Part shown: piece by piece, positions 57,195 to 64,000 of the stretch
Layout: each line of letters opens with the position of its first letter
How positions within the stretch are numbered: position 1 is the stretch's first letter
Assembly: GCA_963811265.1 (NCBI GenBank)
Contig: CAWEQS010000024.1
Location: forward strand, 62,001 to 126,000
DNA: 64,000 nucleotides
Source of the DNA: JAOUJD01 sp963811265
Lineage (GTDB): Bacteria > Pseudomonadota > Gammaproteobacteria > Burkholderiales > Burkholderiaceae_F
Direction: 5' to 3'
Translations under genes and position numbers: made by a program
Notes under the pieces: model-generated
Database searches by the model: none
What the model saw: the letters and a program-made list of their open reading frames with translations, nothing else
Told to the model about the DNA's origin: nothing

Positions 57195-58240
57195 CGCTGC
57201 GTCGCCGCCTGCTTCTGCACGCGGGCGAGCTCTTCCGCGTACTCGCAATACGTGCCGATCGTGTGCCCGATCAGCGCGCGCTTGCGTTCGTCGAGCGGTG
57301 CGATCACGCGGGCGGGCTGGCCACCGTACAGGTGACCCGCGCCGAGCACCTGCCCGGGCGACGTGCTGGCGCCGGCCGCGAGGAAGACGTCGTCCTCGAC
57401 CACGGTGCCGGGCGCCACGACGCTGCCGATGCCGATCAGGCAGCGGTTGCCGATCGTGCAGTCGGCCATCGTCACGTTGTGCCCGATCGTGGTGTCCTCG
57501 CCCAGCACCAGGCGCGCGCCTGGTGTGCAGCGCAGGATCGAGTTGTCCTGCACGTTGGTGCGGTCGCGGATCACGATTTCGCCCCCCGCCGCGTCGAGTT
57601 CGCAGCCGTACCAGACGCTGGTGTGCGAGCCGGCGACGATCCGCCCGGTGAGCGAGGCGGTGTTGGCGATGAACGCGGTCGGGTGCAGTTCCGGGCCGGC
57701 ACCTGAGCCGATCGCACGCTCCGCTGGCTCCGCGGCGAGTCGCGCGCGCAAGTGCTGCCGGCGCTCGGCAAGTTCGTTCGCGCCGATCGCGCGCTGCGCC
57801 CTGGCCGGCCGGCCGGCATAGACGTGGCCGCCCTCGAGCGTCGTGCGCGGATAGACGACCGATCCCTTTTCGATCACCGCGCCCGGCTCGATCACGCAGC
57901 CGTCGAGGATCACGGCGTCGTCCTCGACGATGCAGCCGTCGCGCACTTCACAGGCGTGGATCACGGCGTTGCAGCCGACGGTCACGCCGTTGCCGATCAC
58001 CGTGGGGTAGACGTCGTGCGCGATGTGGATCGTGGCGCCGTGGCCGAGCGTGAGGTCGTCGCCGGCGCGCACGTAGTGCCCGTCGGCGCGGATCACGCTC
58101 GCCGCACCGAGCCACGCGTCGCGGCCCAGCGAGACGCGACCGACGATCGCGGAATTGGCGCCGACGTGGCGCGGCGGGCCCGCGAGTTCGGGATGGGTTC
58201 CGAGGTAGGGCAGCAGGTTCGGATGCGGTGCGGACGGCAT
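57191..58240 (-). CDS. Tandem gamma-carbonic-anhydrase-like (hexapeptide repeat) protein
   Basis: 349 residues: two left-handed beta-helix modules in one chain (about 20-150 and 180-320), where typical proteins have one of about 175. Module 1 keeps the columns of zinc ligands His81 and His122 of the Cam enzyme (ATIHIAH; CNAVIHAC) but has Cys for His117. Module 2 keeps His117 (TIGHNV) but has Arg and Asp at the others (SILRCT; VTMADC). Catalysis cannot be assumed. ATG at 58240, about 100 bases after hcmA; overlaps hslO. Other options are an acyltransferase-like or structural role. Confidence 0.82.
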   Translation of the reverse strand: MPSAPHPNLLPYLGTHPELAGPPRHVGANSAIVGRVSLGRDAWLGAASVIRADGHYVRAGDDLTLGHGATIHIAHDVYPTVIGNGVTVGCNAVIHACEVRDGCIVEDDAVILDGCVIEPGAVIEKGSVVYPRTTLEGGHVYAGRPARAQRAIGANELAERRQHLRARLAAEPAERAIGSGAGPELHPTAFIANTASLTGRIVAGSHTSVWYGCELDAAGGEIVIRDRTNVQDNSILRCTPGARLVLGEDTTIGHNVTMADCTIGNRCLIGIGSVVAPGTVVEDDVFLAAGASTSPGQVLGAGHLYGGQPARVIAPLDERKRALIGHTIGTYCEYAEELARVQKQAATQR

Positions 58241-58344
58241 GGGCGGCGAAGGCGCGCCGAGGGCGGGCGCCGTTGTGGGTTGCAGGATCGATTCTGGCAC
58301 GCGCGGAGCCCGTCTCTCCGTGGCGCGCGGCGCGCCGGCATGGA

Positions 58345-60033
58345 TCAGAAAACCGGGGTCTCCCGATACGTGCCCCACAGCCCCTTCAGTTTCTCGACGA
58401 TGTCGCCCATCGTCGCGCCGGCCTTCACCAGTTCGATCGTGATCGGCATGATGTTCTGCGAGTCGTCCTTCGCCACGGCGACCAGCTGGTCGAGCAGGGC
58501 GTTCACCTTTGCGCTGTCCCGCTCGCGCCGGATGCGCTGGGTGCGGCTGACCTGCCGTTCCGCGGTCGTCGGGTCGTACGGATGGATCTCGATGTCGTGC
58601 TGCTGTTCTTCCTCCACGAAGCGGTTCACGCCGATCACCGGCTTCTCGCCGGACTGCTTGCGCAGCGCCGTCTCGTAGGCGAAGTCCGCGATGTGCTTCT
58701 GGAACCATCCCTGCTCGATCAGCTTGATCGTTCCGCCGCGCTCCTCGACCTCCTTCAGGATGTCGAAGATGCGCCTTTCGTAGTCGGTCGTCAGCGCCTC
58801 GACGTAGTAGCTGCCGCCGAGCGGATCGATCACGCTGGTGACATTCGTCTCCTCGGCGATGATCTGCTGCGTGCGCAGCGCCATCTTCATCGCGTCCTCG
58901 GTCGGGATCGCGAACGCCTCGTCGTAGCCGTTGGTGTGCAACGACTGCGCACCGCCGAGCACCGCCGACAGCGCCTGCATCGCCGTGCGCACGATGTTGA
59001 TCTTGTACTGCGGCGCGGTCAGCGTGGCCGCCGCGGTCTGGCAGTGGAAGCGCAGGCGCATCGAGTCCGGATTCATCGCCCCGAACCGCTCCTTCATGAT
59101 CTTCGCGTAGCAGCGCCGCAGCGCCCGGAACTTCGCGACTTCCTCGAAGAAATCCGCCTGGGAAACGAAGAAGAACGCCAGCCGCGGCGCGAACTCGTCG
59201 ACCGTCATGCCGGTCTTCAGCACCTCCTCGACGTAGACGATCAGGTTCGCGAGCGTGAACGCCGCTTCCTGCACCGGCGACGAACCGGCCTCGGAGATGT
59301 GGTAGCCGGAGATGTTGATCGGGTTGTAGCGCGGCAGGTTCCGCGCCGAGTACGCGATGATGTCGCGGCAGATCCGGACCGACGGCGCGATCGGGTAGAT
59401 GTACTCCTTCTGCGCCATGTACTCCTTGAGGATGTCGGCCTGCACGGTGCCCGAGATCTTCTTCAGGTCGTAGCCGCGCTGCTCCGCGAGCGCAACGTAC
59501 ATCGCGAGCAGGATCCACGCGGTCGGATTGATCGTGAGCGACACCGAGATCTTCTCGAGGTCGATGTCGGCGAGCAGGGCTTCCATGTCCGCGAGCGTGT
59601 CGATCGCCACGCCTTCGCGGCCGACCTCGCCCTCGCTCATCGGGTGATCCGAGTCGTAGCCCATCAGCGTCGGCATGTCGAAGTCGGTCGAGATGCCGGT
59701 CTGGCCCTGCGCGATCAGGTACTTGAAGCGCCGGTTGGTGTCCTCGCCGGTGCCGAAGCCCGCGATCTGCCGCATGGTCCAGGTGCGGCTCCGGTACATG
59801 GTGGGGTAGGGGCCGCGCGTGAACGGGTAGCGCCCGGGCAGCCCGATGTCCTCGAGCGGTGTCCCGGCGATGTCGGCCGCCGTGTAGACGCGCTTGACCG
59901 GGAAGTCGCCGATCGTGAAGAACTGCTCCTGGCGTTCCGCCTGCTTCTTCAGGAACGCCGCGACTTCGCGCTCCTCCCAATCCTTGGTTTCCTTGCCGAC
60001 GCGCGCGGCGATCTCGGCATCAAGCCAGTTCAT
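58345..60033 (-). CDS. hcmA: 2-hydroxyisobutyryl-CoA mutase, large subunit
   Basis: 562 residues, the mutase TIM-barrel without the B12-binding domain, which is encoded separately at 62495. The region RTWTMRQIAGFGTGEDTN has Ile at residue 90 where methylmalonyl-CoA mutases have Tyr and isobutyryl-CoA mutases Phe. Asp117 (GISTDFDMP) is also present. Both residues are the known markers of HcmA from Aquincola tertiaricarbonis, which carries out adenosylcobalamin-dependent conversion of 2-hydroxyisobutyryl-CoA and 3-hydroxybutyryl-CoA. From recall, the sequence around these sites matches HcmA closely. AAGGAG site before the ATG; 14-base overlap with meaH. Confidence 0.88.
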   Translation of the reverse strand: MNWLDAEIAARVGKETKDWEEREVAAFLKKQAERQEQFFTIGDFPVKRVYTAADIAGTPLEDIGLPGRYPFTRGPYPTMYRSRTWTMRQIAGFGTGEDTNRRFKYLIAQGQTGISTDFDMPTLMGYDSDHPMSEGEVGREGVAIDTLADMEALLADIDLEKISVSLTINPTAWILLAMYVALAEQRGYDLKKISGTVQADILKEYMAQKEYIYPIAPSVRICRDIIAYSARNLPRYNPINISGYHISEAGSSPVQEAAFTLANLIVYVEEVLKTGMTVDEFAPRLAFFFVSQADFFEEVAKFRALRRCYAKIMKERFGAMNPDSMRLRFHCQTAAATLTAPQYKINIVRTAMQALSAVLGGAQSLHTNGYDEAFAIPTEDAMKMALRTQQIIAEETNVTSVIDPLGGSYYVEALTTDYERRIFDILKEVEERGGTIKLIEQGWFQKHIADFAYETALRKQSGEKPVIGVNRFVEEEQQHDIEIHPYDPTTAERQVSRTQRIRRERDSAKVNALLDQLVAVAKDDSQNIMPITIELVKAGATMGDIVEKLKGLWGTYRETPVF

Positions 60034-61003
60034 TCAAGTACTCCTTGCGCAATGCGGTGATGACCAGTTGCCGCGCCATCGTGTACGGGTCGCTCGCGCG
60101 GTCGGCGAGCGCGGACGCGAGGTCCGGCCGGACGTGCTCGCTCGCACGGTGGAACCGTTCGAGCAGGACGGTCTCGGCCGTCTTCTGCAGGCGGAAGTCG
60201 GCGACGCGGCGGCGCCGGAGGCGGCCCAGCTCGCTCGACTGCGACAGTTGCCAGTGCCGCGCGATCGCGTCGATCAGGTCCGCCACGCCTTCGCCGGTGA
60301 AGGCGCTGACGCCGATCACGGGGACCTTCCAGGCAGTCTTCGGATGGGTGAGGGCGCCGAGCGTCAGCATCTGCTTGAGGTCGGTCAGCGTGCGGTTGGC
60401 GTCGTCACGGTCGCACTTCGAGACCACGTGGATGTCGGCGATCTCGAGCACGCCCGCCTTGATGGCCTGGATCTCGTCGCCGAGGCCCGGCGCGGACACG
60501 ACGACGGTGGTGTCCGACGCCTTGGCGATCTCGACTTCGTCCTGGCCGACGCCGACCGTCTCGATGATGATCGTGCCGTAGCCCGCCACGTCGAGGATGT
60601 CGCAGGCGTCGAGCGCCGCGCGCGCCATGCCGCCGGTGGCGCCGCGCGTGGCCATGCTGCGGATGAAGATGCCGGGATCGTTGGCCAGTTCGGTCATCCG
60701 GATGCGGTCGCCGAGGATCGCGCCGCCCGAGTACGGGCTCGAGGGATCGACCGCGACGATGCCGACGCGGTCACCGCGGTCGCGCATCAGGCGCGCCAGC
60801 CTGCCCACCAGCGTCGACTTGCCGCTGCCCGGCACGCCGGTGATGCCGATGATGTGCGACCGGCCGGCGCGGTGATAGACCTGCGCCAGCGCATCGCGCG
60901 CTTCGTCGGTGCCGCTCTCGGCGCGCGAGATCAGGCGGCCGGCCGCCCGCGTGTCGCCGTCGGCGAGGCGCGCGAGCAGTTCGAGGGAGGGGACGTACGC
61001 CAT
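60020..61003 (-). CDS. meaH: MeaB-type GTPase, mutase chaperone (MeaH)
   Basis: 327 residues, G3E family. Walker A GVPGSGKST (56-64), VDPSSPYSGGAILGDRIRM, and the switch ETVGVGQDE. These GTPases guard the mutase and gate B12 loading. The ATG overlaps the hcl stop (ATGA). Position between ligase and hcmA suggests it serves this mutase. Confidence 0.92.
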   Translation of the reverse strand: MAYVPSLELLARLADGDTRAAGRLISRAESGTDEARDALAQVYHRAGRSHIIGITGVPGSGKSTLVGRLARLMRDRGDRVGIVAVDPSSPYSGGAILGDRIRMTELANDPGIFIRSMATRGATGGMARAALDACDILDVAGYGTIIIETVGVGQDEVEIAKASDTTVVVSAPGLGDEIQAIKAGVLEIADIHVVSKCDRDDANRTLTDLKQMLTLGALTHPKTAWKVPVIGVSAFTGEGVADLIDAIARHWQLSQSSELGRLRRRRVADFRLQKTAETVLLERFHRASEHVRPDLASALADRASDPYTMARQLVITALRKEYLNELA

Positions 61004-62445
61004 CACCGTGCCCCGCGCGCGAGCTGGTCGTTCAGTTCGCGGAACACCTCGCGGTCGTCGATCACGCTGCGCGCCTTGAAGTCGGTGCGCGTGATGGAGT
61101 GGGGCGCGACGACCTCGACCCTGGTGCGGATGCCGAGCACGGTCTGCAGCTTGCGCGCGACTTCGGCACGGAAGGCTTCGACGGAGTCGCCGCCGGCGCG
61201 GTGCGTCGGCTCGTCCGCCTCGACCCGCAGCAGCAGCTCGTCCATCGCCGCATCGCGGGTGATCACGATCCGGTGCTCGCCGCCGTAGCGCTTGAGCTGG
61301 TTCAGCGCGGCGTCGATCTCGCTCGGGTAGATGTTCTCGCCGCGGATCGTGAACATGTCGTCGATGCGGCCGAAGATGCCCTGTGGCAGGCGCGGGTAGG
61401 TGCGGCCGCAGGGGTTCGGCTCGTCGACCCACAGCGTGAGATCGCCCGACAGCAGGCGGATCATCGGCTGGCTGGTGCGCTCGAGGTGCGTGTAGACCGG
61501 CGTGCCGCGCTGCCCGTACGGCACGCGCTGCATGGTGGCCGGGTCGCACACCTCGGTGTAGACGACGTCCTGCCAGCACAGCATGCCCTGGTGCGACTCG
61601 CGGCTGCCTGCCACGTTCATCCAGGGGCTCATCTCGGCCATCGATCCGCAGTCGAAGACACGCGCGCCGTAGGCCTCCTCGATGCGGTCCTTGACGCCCG
61701 GCACCGAGGCGCCTGGTTCGCCCGAGAAGAAGAGGTAGCTGAGCCCGAAGTCGCGCGGGTCGAGCTTCTCCTGGCGCGCGACCTCGACCAGGTGGATCGC
61801 GTAGCTCGGCGTGCCGTAGAAGCCCTTGGGCTTCATCATGTGCAGCCACTGAACGAGGCGCGCGCTCATGCCCGGCGCACCGGCGCCGAACGGGAACGCC
61901 TTGGCGCCGAGGCGCTCGGCGCCGATGAGCGCGCCCCAGCTGCCCATGTAGAGGCTGAACACCGCGGCGATGCAGATCAGGTCGCCAGGTCGCATCCCCA
62001 TCGCCCACATGATGCGGGCGTGGGCGTTGGCGATCGTGCGCCAGTCGTTGCGCCCGACCGAAAAGACGGTCGGCCGGCCGGTCGTTCCGCTCGTGCCGTG
62101 CACGTGGAAGACTTCGCTCTCCGGGATGCACAGGTAGTCGCCGAACGGCGGATTCGCGGCCTGCGATTCGCGCAGGTCCTTCTTGGTGACGACCGGCACG
62201 CGCGACTCGAAGTCCTCGAGCGACTTAAGCTGGCCTGGATGGAAGCCAGCCGCGTCCCACTTGCGGCGATAGAAGGGCGCGTGTTCGTACGCGTACCTGC
62301 ACACCTGCTGCAGGCGCTCGAGGATTGCGCGCTCGCGGTCCCCGGCCGGCATGGTTTCGCGCACCGGAAACCAGTAGCGGCTGTCCGGGGGCGGGAAGTA
62401 GCTCTCGTCGTACGTGGCCGGATACGACCACTGTTCCATCTGCAT
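61003..62445 (-). CDS. hcl: Acyl-CoA ligase of PaaK type, likely 2-hydroxyisobutyrate--CoA ligase
   Basis: 480 residues. AMP-binding loop HGTSGTTGRPT at 116-126, GIFGRIDDMFTIRGENIYPS near 355-375, and a phenylacetate-CoA ligase-like C-terminal domain. In the known HCM system a ligase of this class (Hcl) activates 2-hydroxyisobutyrate with ATP and CoA. Substrate is inferred from the neighbours; on its own the sequence would be called phenylacetate-CoA ligase-like. GAAGGGA site before the ATG. Confidence 0.8.
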   Translation of the reverse strand: MQMEQWSYPATYDESYFPPPDSRYWFPVRETMPAGDRERAILERLQQVCRYAYEHAPFYRRKWDAAGFHPGQLKSLEDFESRVPVVTKKDLRESQAANPPFGDYLCIPESEVFHVHGTSGTTGRPTVFSVGRNDWRTIANAHARIMWAMGMRPGDLICIAAVFSLYMGSWGALIGAERLGAKAFPFGAGAPGMSARLVQWLHMMKPKGFYGTPSYAIHLVEVARQEKLDPRDFGLSYLFFSGEPGASVPGVKDRIEEAYGARVFDCGSMAEMSPWMNVAGSRESHQGMLCWQDVVYTEVCDPATMQRVPYGQRGTPVYTHLERTSQPMIRLLSGDLTLWVDEPNPCGRTYPRLPQGIFGRIDDMFTIRGENIYPSEIDAALNQLKRYGGEHRIVITRDAAMDELLLRVEADEPTHRAGGDSVEAFRAEVARKLQTVLGIRTRVEVVAPHSITRTDFKARSVIDDREVFRELNDQLARGAR

Positions 62446-62494
62446 GTGTTTCCCTTCGGGAGGGCACGCGCGCCCCGCGCGAGCCGCGCCGCGT

Positions 62495-62902
62495 TCAGCG
62501 CGGTCCGCGTTCGGCGACCAGTCGCGTGAGCGTCTCGACGATCCGTTGCGGCGGCGTGTCCTGCAGCAGGACCTCGCGCACCCCCATCTTCTTGATCGCA
62601 GCGACGTCTTCGGCGGGCATCACGCCCCCCGCGATGACGATGATGTCGTTGGCGCCGCGATCCTCGAGCAGCTTGAAGAGCTTCGGAAACACGGTGAGCT
62701 GCACACCGGACAGCAGGCTGACCCCGAGGACGTCGACGTCCTCCTGGATCGCGGTGTTGACGACTTCTTCCGGCGTGCGATGCAGGCCGGAGTAGACGAC
62801 GTCCATGCCCGCGTCGCGCAGCGTGCGGGCAACGACCTTGACGCCGCGGTCGTGCCCGTCGAGGCCGACCTTGGCGAGCAGAACGCGAATGGGGGAGCTC
62901 AT
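62495..62902 (-). CDS. hcmB: 2-hydroxyisobutyryl-CoA mutase, small (B12-binding) subunit
   Basis: 135 residues. Cobalamin-binding motif D15-G-H17-x2-G20 (LDGHDRG), then GVSLLSG and IAGGVMP. His17 is the lower axial cobalt ligand. First gene of the operon hcmB-hcl-meaH-hcmA. Assigned by pairing with hcmA; by itself it resembles methylmalonyl-CoA mutase C-terminal domains. Confidence 0.88.
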   Translation of the reverse strand: MSSPIRVLLAKVGLDGHDRGVKVVARTLRDAGMDVVYSGLHRTPEEVVNTAIQEDVDVLGVSLLSGVQLTVFPKLFKLLEDRGANDIIVIAGGVMPAEDVAAIKKMGVREVLLQDTPPQRIVETLTRLVAERGPR

Positions 62903-62937
62903 GACGATGTCCGTGGGATTGGAGGAATACTGAATAC

Positions 62938-62945
62938 CGTATACG
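62938..62945. promoter_or_regulatory. Possible GntR operator in the hcmB-regulator gap
   Basis: The palindrome CGTATACG lies in the 115-base gap between hcmB and the divergent regulator, about 36 bases from hcmB. It overlaps a possible minus-strand -10. FCD-type regulators often bind short palindromes centred on GTATAC. Confidence 0.4.
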
Positions 62946-63017
62946 ATCGCCGCAGTTTCGGGGACGTCACGCGGGCTGTCAACACGCTGTGCGTCCCGCG
63001 AATCTGCCGGAGCGCCG

Positions 63018-63689
63018 ATGAAGTCGCTGAAGCCGCAAAAGACGCTGGTCGAGCAGGTGTACGAACGCATCCTCGACGCCATCTGCGAGGGCGTGCTGCG
63101 CGCGGGCCAGCGGATCACGCAGGACGAGCTCGCGGCCCGGCTCCAGGTGTCGCGGCAGCCGGTGATGAGCGCGCTCGGCCTGCTGCGCCAGCAGGGCTTC
63201 CTGATCGAACACGGACGGCGCGGACTGCAGGTCGCGCCCGCCGATCGCCGGCACTTCGACGCGATCTACGAGTTCCGTTCCGCCCTCGAACCGTGGGCGG
63301 CGGCGCTCGCGGCGGACCGCGCCACACCGCAGCAGATCGCGCGCGGGCGCGCGCTGGTCGCGCAGGGCAAGCGCGTGGCGGCGGCCGGCGACGCCCACGC
63401 GACGCTGCAGGCGGACATCGACTTCCACAATTTCATCTACGAGGCGAGCGGCAATCCGCTGGTGCTCGAATCGATGCAGCTGCACTGGCAGCACCTGCGC
63501 CGGTCGATGGGCGAAGTGCTGCAGCGGCCGCGCTTCACCGAAAAGGTGTGGCGCGAGCACGCCGCGATCCTCGACGCGATCGCCGCAGGAGACCGCAAGG
63601 CGGCGTCGCGCCTGATCGCCGAGCACGTGCGCGAGGCAAGCGAGCGTGTCGGAGCGGAACTGGAAGCGGCCGAGCGCAAGGTGGCATGA
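63018..63689 (+). CDS. GntR family regulator, FCD subfamily
   Basis: 223 residues. N-terminal winged helix (TQDELAARLQVSRQPVMSAL, about 34-53) and a helical FCD effector domain from about residue 78, with metal-site residues such as Asp in LQADIDFHNFIYEA and late His in AEHVREA. Divergent from hcmB, so it probably controls the hcm operon in response to an acid or CoA ester. Its stop begins repeat copy C. Confidence 0.9.
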   Translation: MKSLKPQKTLVEQVYERILDAICEGVLRAGQRITQDELAARLQVSRQPVMSALGLLRQQGFLIEHGRRGLQVAPADRRHFDAIYEFRSALEPWAAALAADRATPQQIARGRALVAQGKRVAAAGDAHATLQADIDFHNFIYEASGNPLVLESMQLHWQHLRRSMGEVLQRPRFTEKVWREHAAILDAIAAGDRKAASRLIAEHVREASERVGAELEAAERKVA

Positions 63690-63737
63690 GCGCGCGCGGC
63701 CGCTCCGAAGCGCTCATCCCGAGCGCGTAGCGCGAGG
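63686..63737 (+). repeat. Bridging repeat, degenerate copy C
   Basis: ATGAGCGC over the regulator stop, then CGGCCGCTCCGAAG as in copies A and B. The mini-ORF is only 14 codons, to TAG at 63728. The C-run stem is replaced by GAGCGCG-TA-GCGCGAG-like sequence. No downstream gene begins at its end. Confidence 0.5.
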
Positions 63738-63784
63738 GTAGTTCAGTGAAAGCCTTCTTCGCGTTCGCCCGGCGACGGCCTTTC

Positions 63785-63790
63785 TACAAT
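63785..63790 (+). promoter_or_regulatory. -10 element directly before the DUF455 gene
   Basis: TACAAT ends six bases before the ATG at 63797, so the transcript could start at the ATG. The -35 is weak. Confidence 0.4.
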
Positions 63791-63796
63791 CCGCGA

Positions 63797-64000
63797 ATGA
63801 GTCCTCGAGAACTGCGAAGCGGCGCGCTCGCGGCGCTGCGCGTCGCCGATCCGGCCGCCAAGGTGCGCGCGGTGCACGCGCTCGCGATGTCCGCGCCGCC
63901 GTCCGGATCCTGCGCTCGATCTCGAGACGCCGGCGGACATTCCCGGTCGGCCGACGCGACCAGCTCTCGTCCGACCCGCCGAACTCGCGCGGCGCCCGGC
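63797..64000 (+). CDS. DUF455 (ferritin-like) protein, N-terminal part, with apparent +1 frameshift
   Basis: Starts ELRSGALAALRVADPAAKV, typical of the family. Expected sequence PDPALDLETPADIPGRPTRP then appears one base out of frame, from about 63903. One extra base at about 63898-63902 would explain it. Cut by the window end. A GTG at 63746 is in frame, but family sequence begins at the ATG. Confidence 0.65.
   Translation, partial: MSPRELRSGALAALRVADPAAKVRAVHALAMSAPPSGSCARSRDAGGHSRSADATSSRPTRRTRAAPG

Noticed and set aside
58345..62902. Reading the mutase block as methylmalonyl-CoA mutase
   Set aside because: The substrate-site residue is Ile90 instead of Tyr, Asp117 is present, and a PaaK-type ligase is embedded in the operon.

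Overview
The window is GC-rich and reads as a chromosomal segment of a Burkholderiales-type betaproteobacterium. The evidence is gene order: ECF sigma/DUF3619/DUF3106/RDD, then ilvI-ilvH-ilvC with psd-pssA-leuA, rpsO-pnp, tpiA-secG-tRNA-Leu-nuoA to nuoN, and pyrG-kdsA-eno-ftsB. I see no prophage, insertion sequence, CRISPR array or rRNA gene.

Layout. 1-4.1 kb: a peptide-type ABC importer (divergent binding protein, two permeases, one fused double ATPase). 4.1-7.0 kb: a hypothetical gene, then a minus-strand ECF sigma/DUF3619/DUF3106/RDD block. 7.3-16.0 kb: branched-chain amino acid synthesis interleaved with phosphatidylethanolamine synthesis; a leucine-rich leader peptide and competing hairpins lie before leuA. 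16.1-21.2 kb: rpsO, pnp, a quinone oxidoreductase, tpiA, secG and tRNA-Leu(GAG). 21.3-36.6 kb: the 14-gene complex I operon plus a NUDIX hydrolase. 36.6-46.1 kb: ETF-ubiquinone oxidoreductase, SDR, thioesterase, 3-oxoacid CoA-transferase, a cation efflux protein, a DUF1624 protein, a permease flanked by two UspA proteins, and a glycerophosphodiesterase. 46.2-50.8 kb: pyrG-kdsA-DUF1330-eno-ftsB. 50.9-57.2 kb: mixed accessory genes, including a tandemly duplicated HExxH protein. 57.2-63.7 kb: a minus-strand operon hcmB-hcl-meaH-hcmA-(double gamma-carbonic-anhydrase-like protein)-hslO with a divergent GntR regulator.

The strongest metabolic assignment is the last block. The large mutase subunit carries Ile90 and Asp117, the residues that distinguish 2-hydroxyisobutyryl-CoA mutase from methylmalonyl-CoA mutase. 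It sits with a small B12 subunit, a MeaB-type GTPase and a PaaK-type acyl-CoA ligase. The predicted route is 2-hydroxyisobutyrate to its CoA ester to 3-hydroxybutyryl-CoA, which could feed the acetoacetate and acyl-CoA functions encoded at 36-41 kb.

Less ordinary features: (i) a dispersed intergenic element that starts in the ATGA of an upstream stop codon, encodes a mini-ORF and ends as the Shine-Dalgarno of the next gene; (ii) two proteins built from tandem duplicates whose catalytic residues have been lost in a complementary way; (iii) seven single-base insertions, and no deletions, that break five otherwise intact genes plus the partial DUF455 gene. The last pattern looks more like assembly error than gene decay and affects how nuoL and others should be read.
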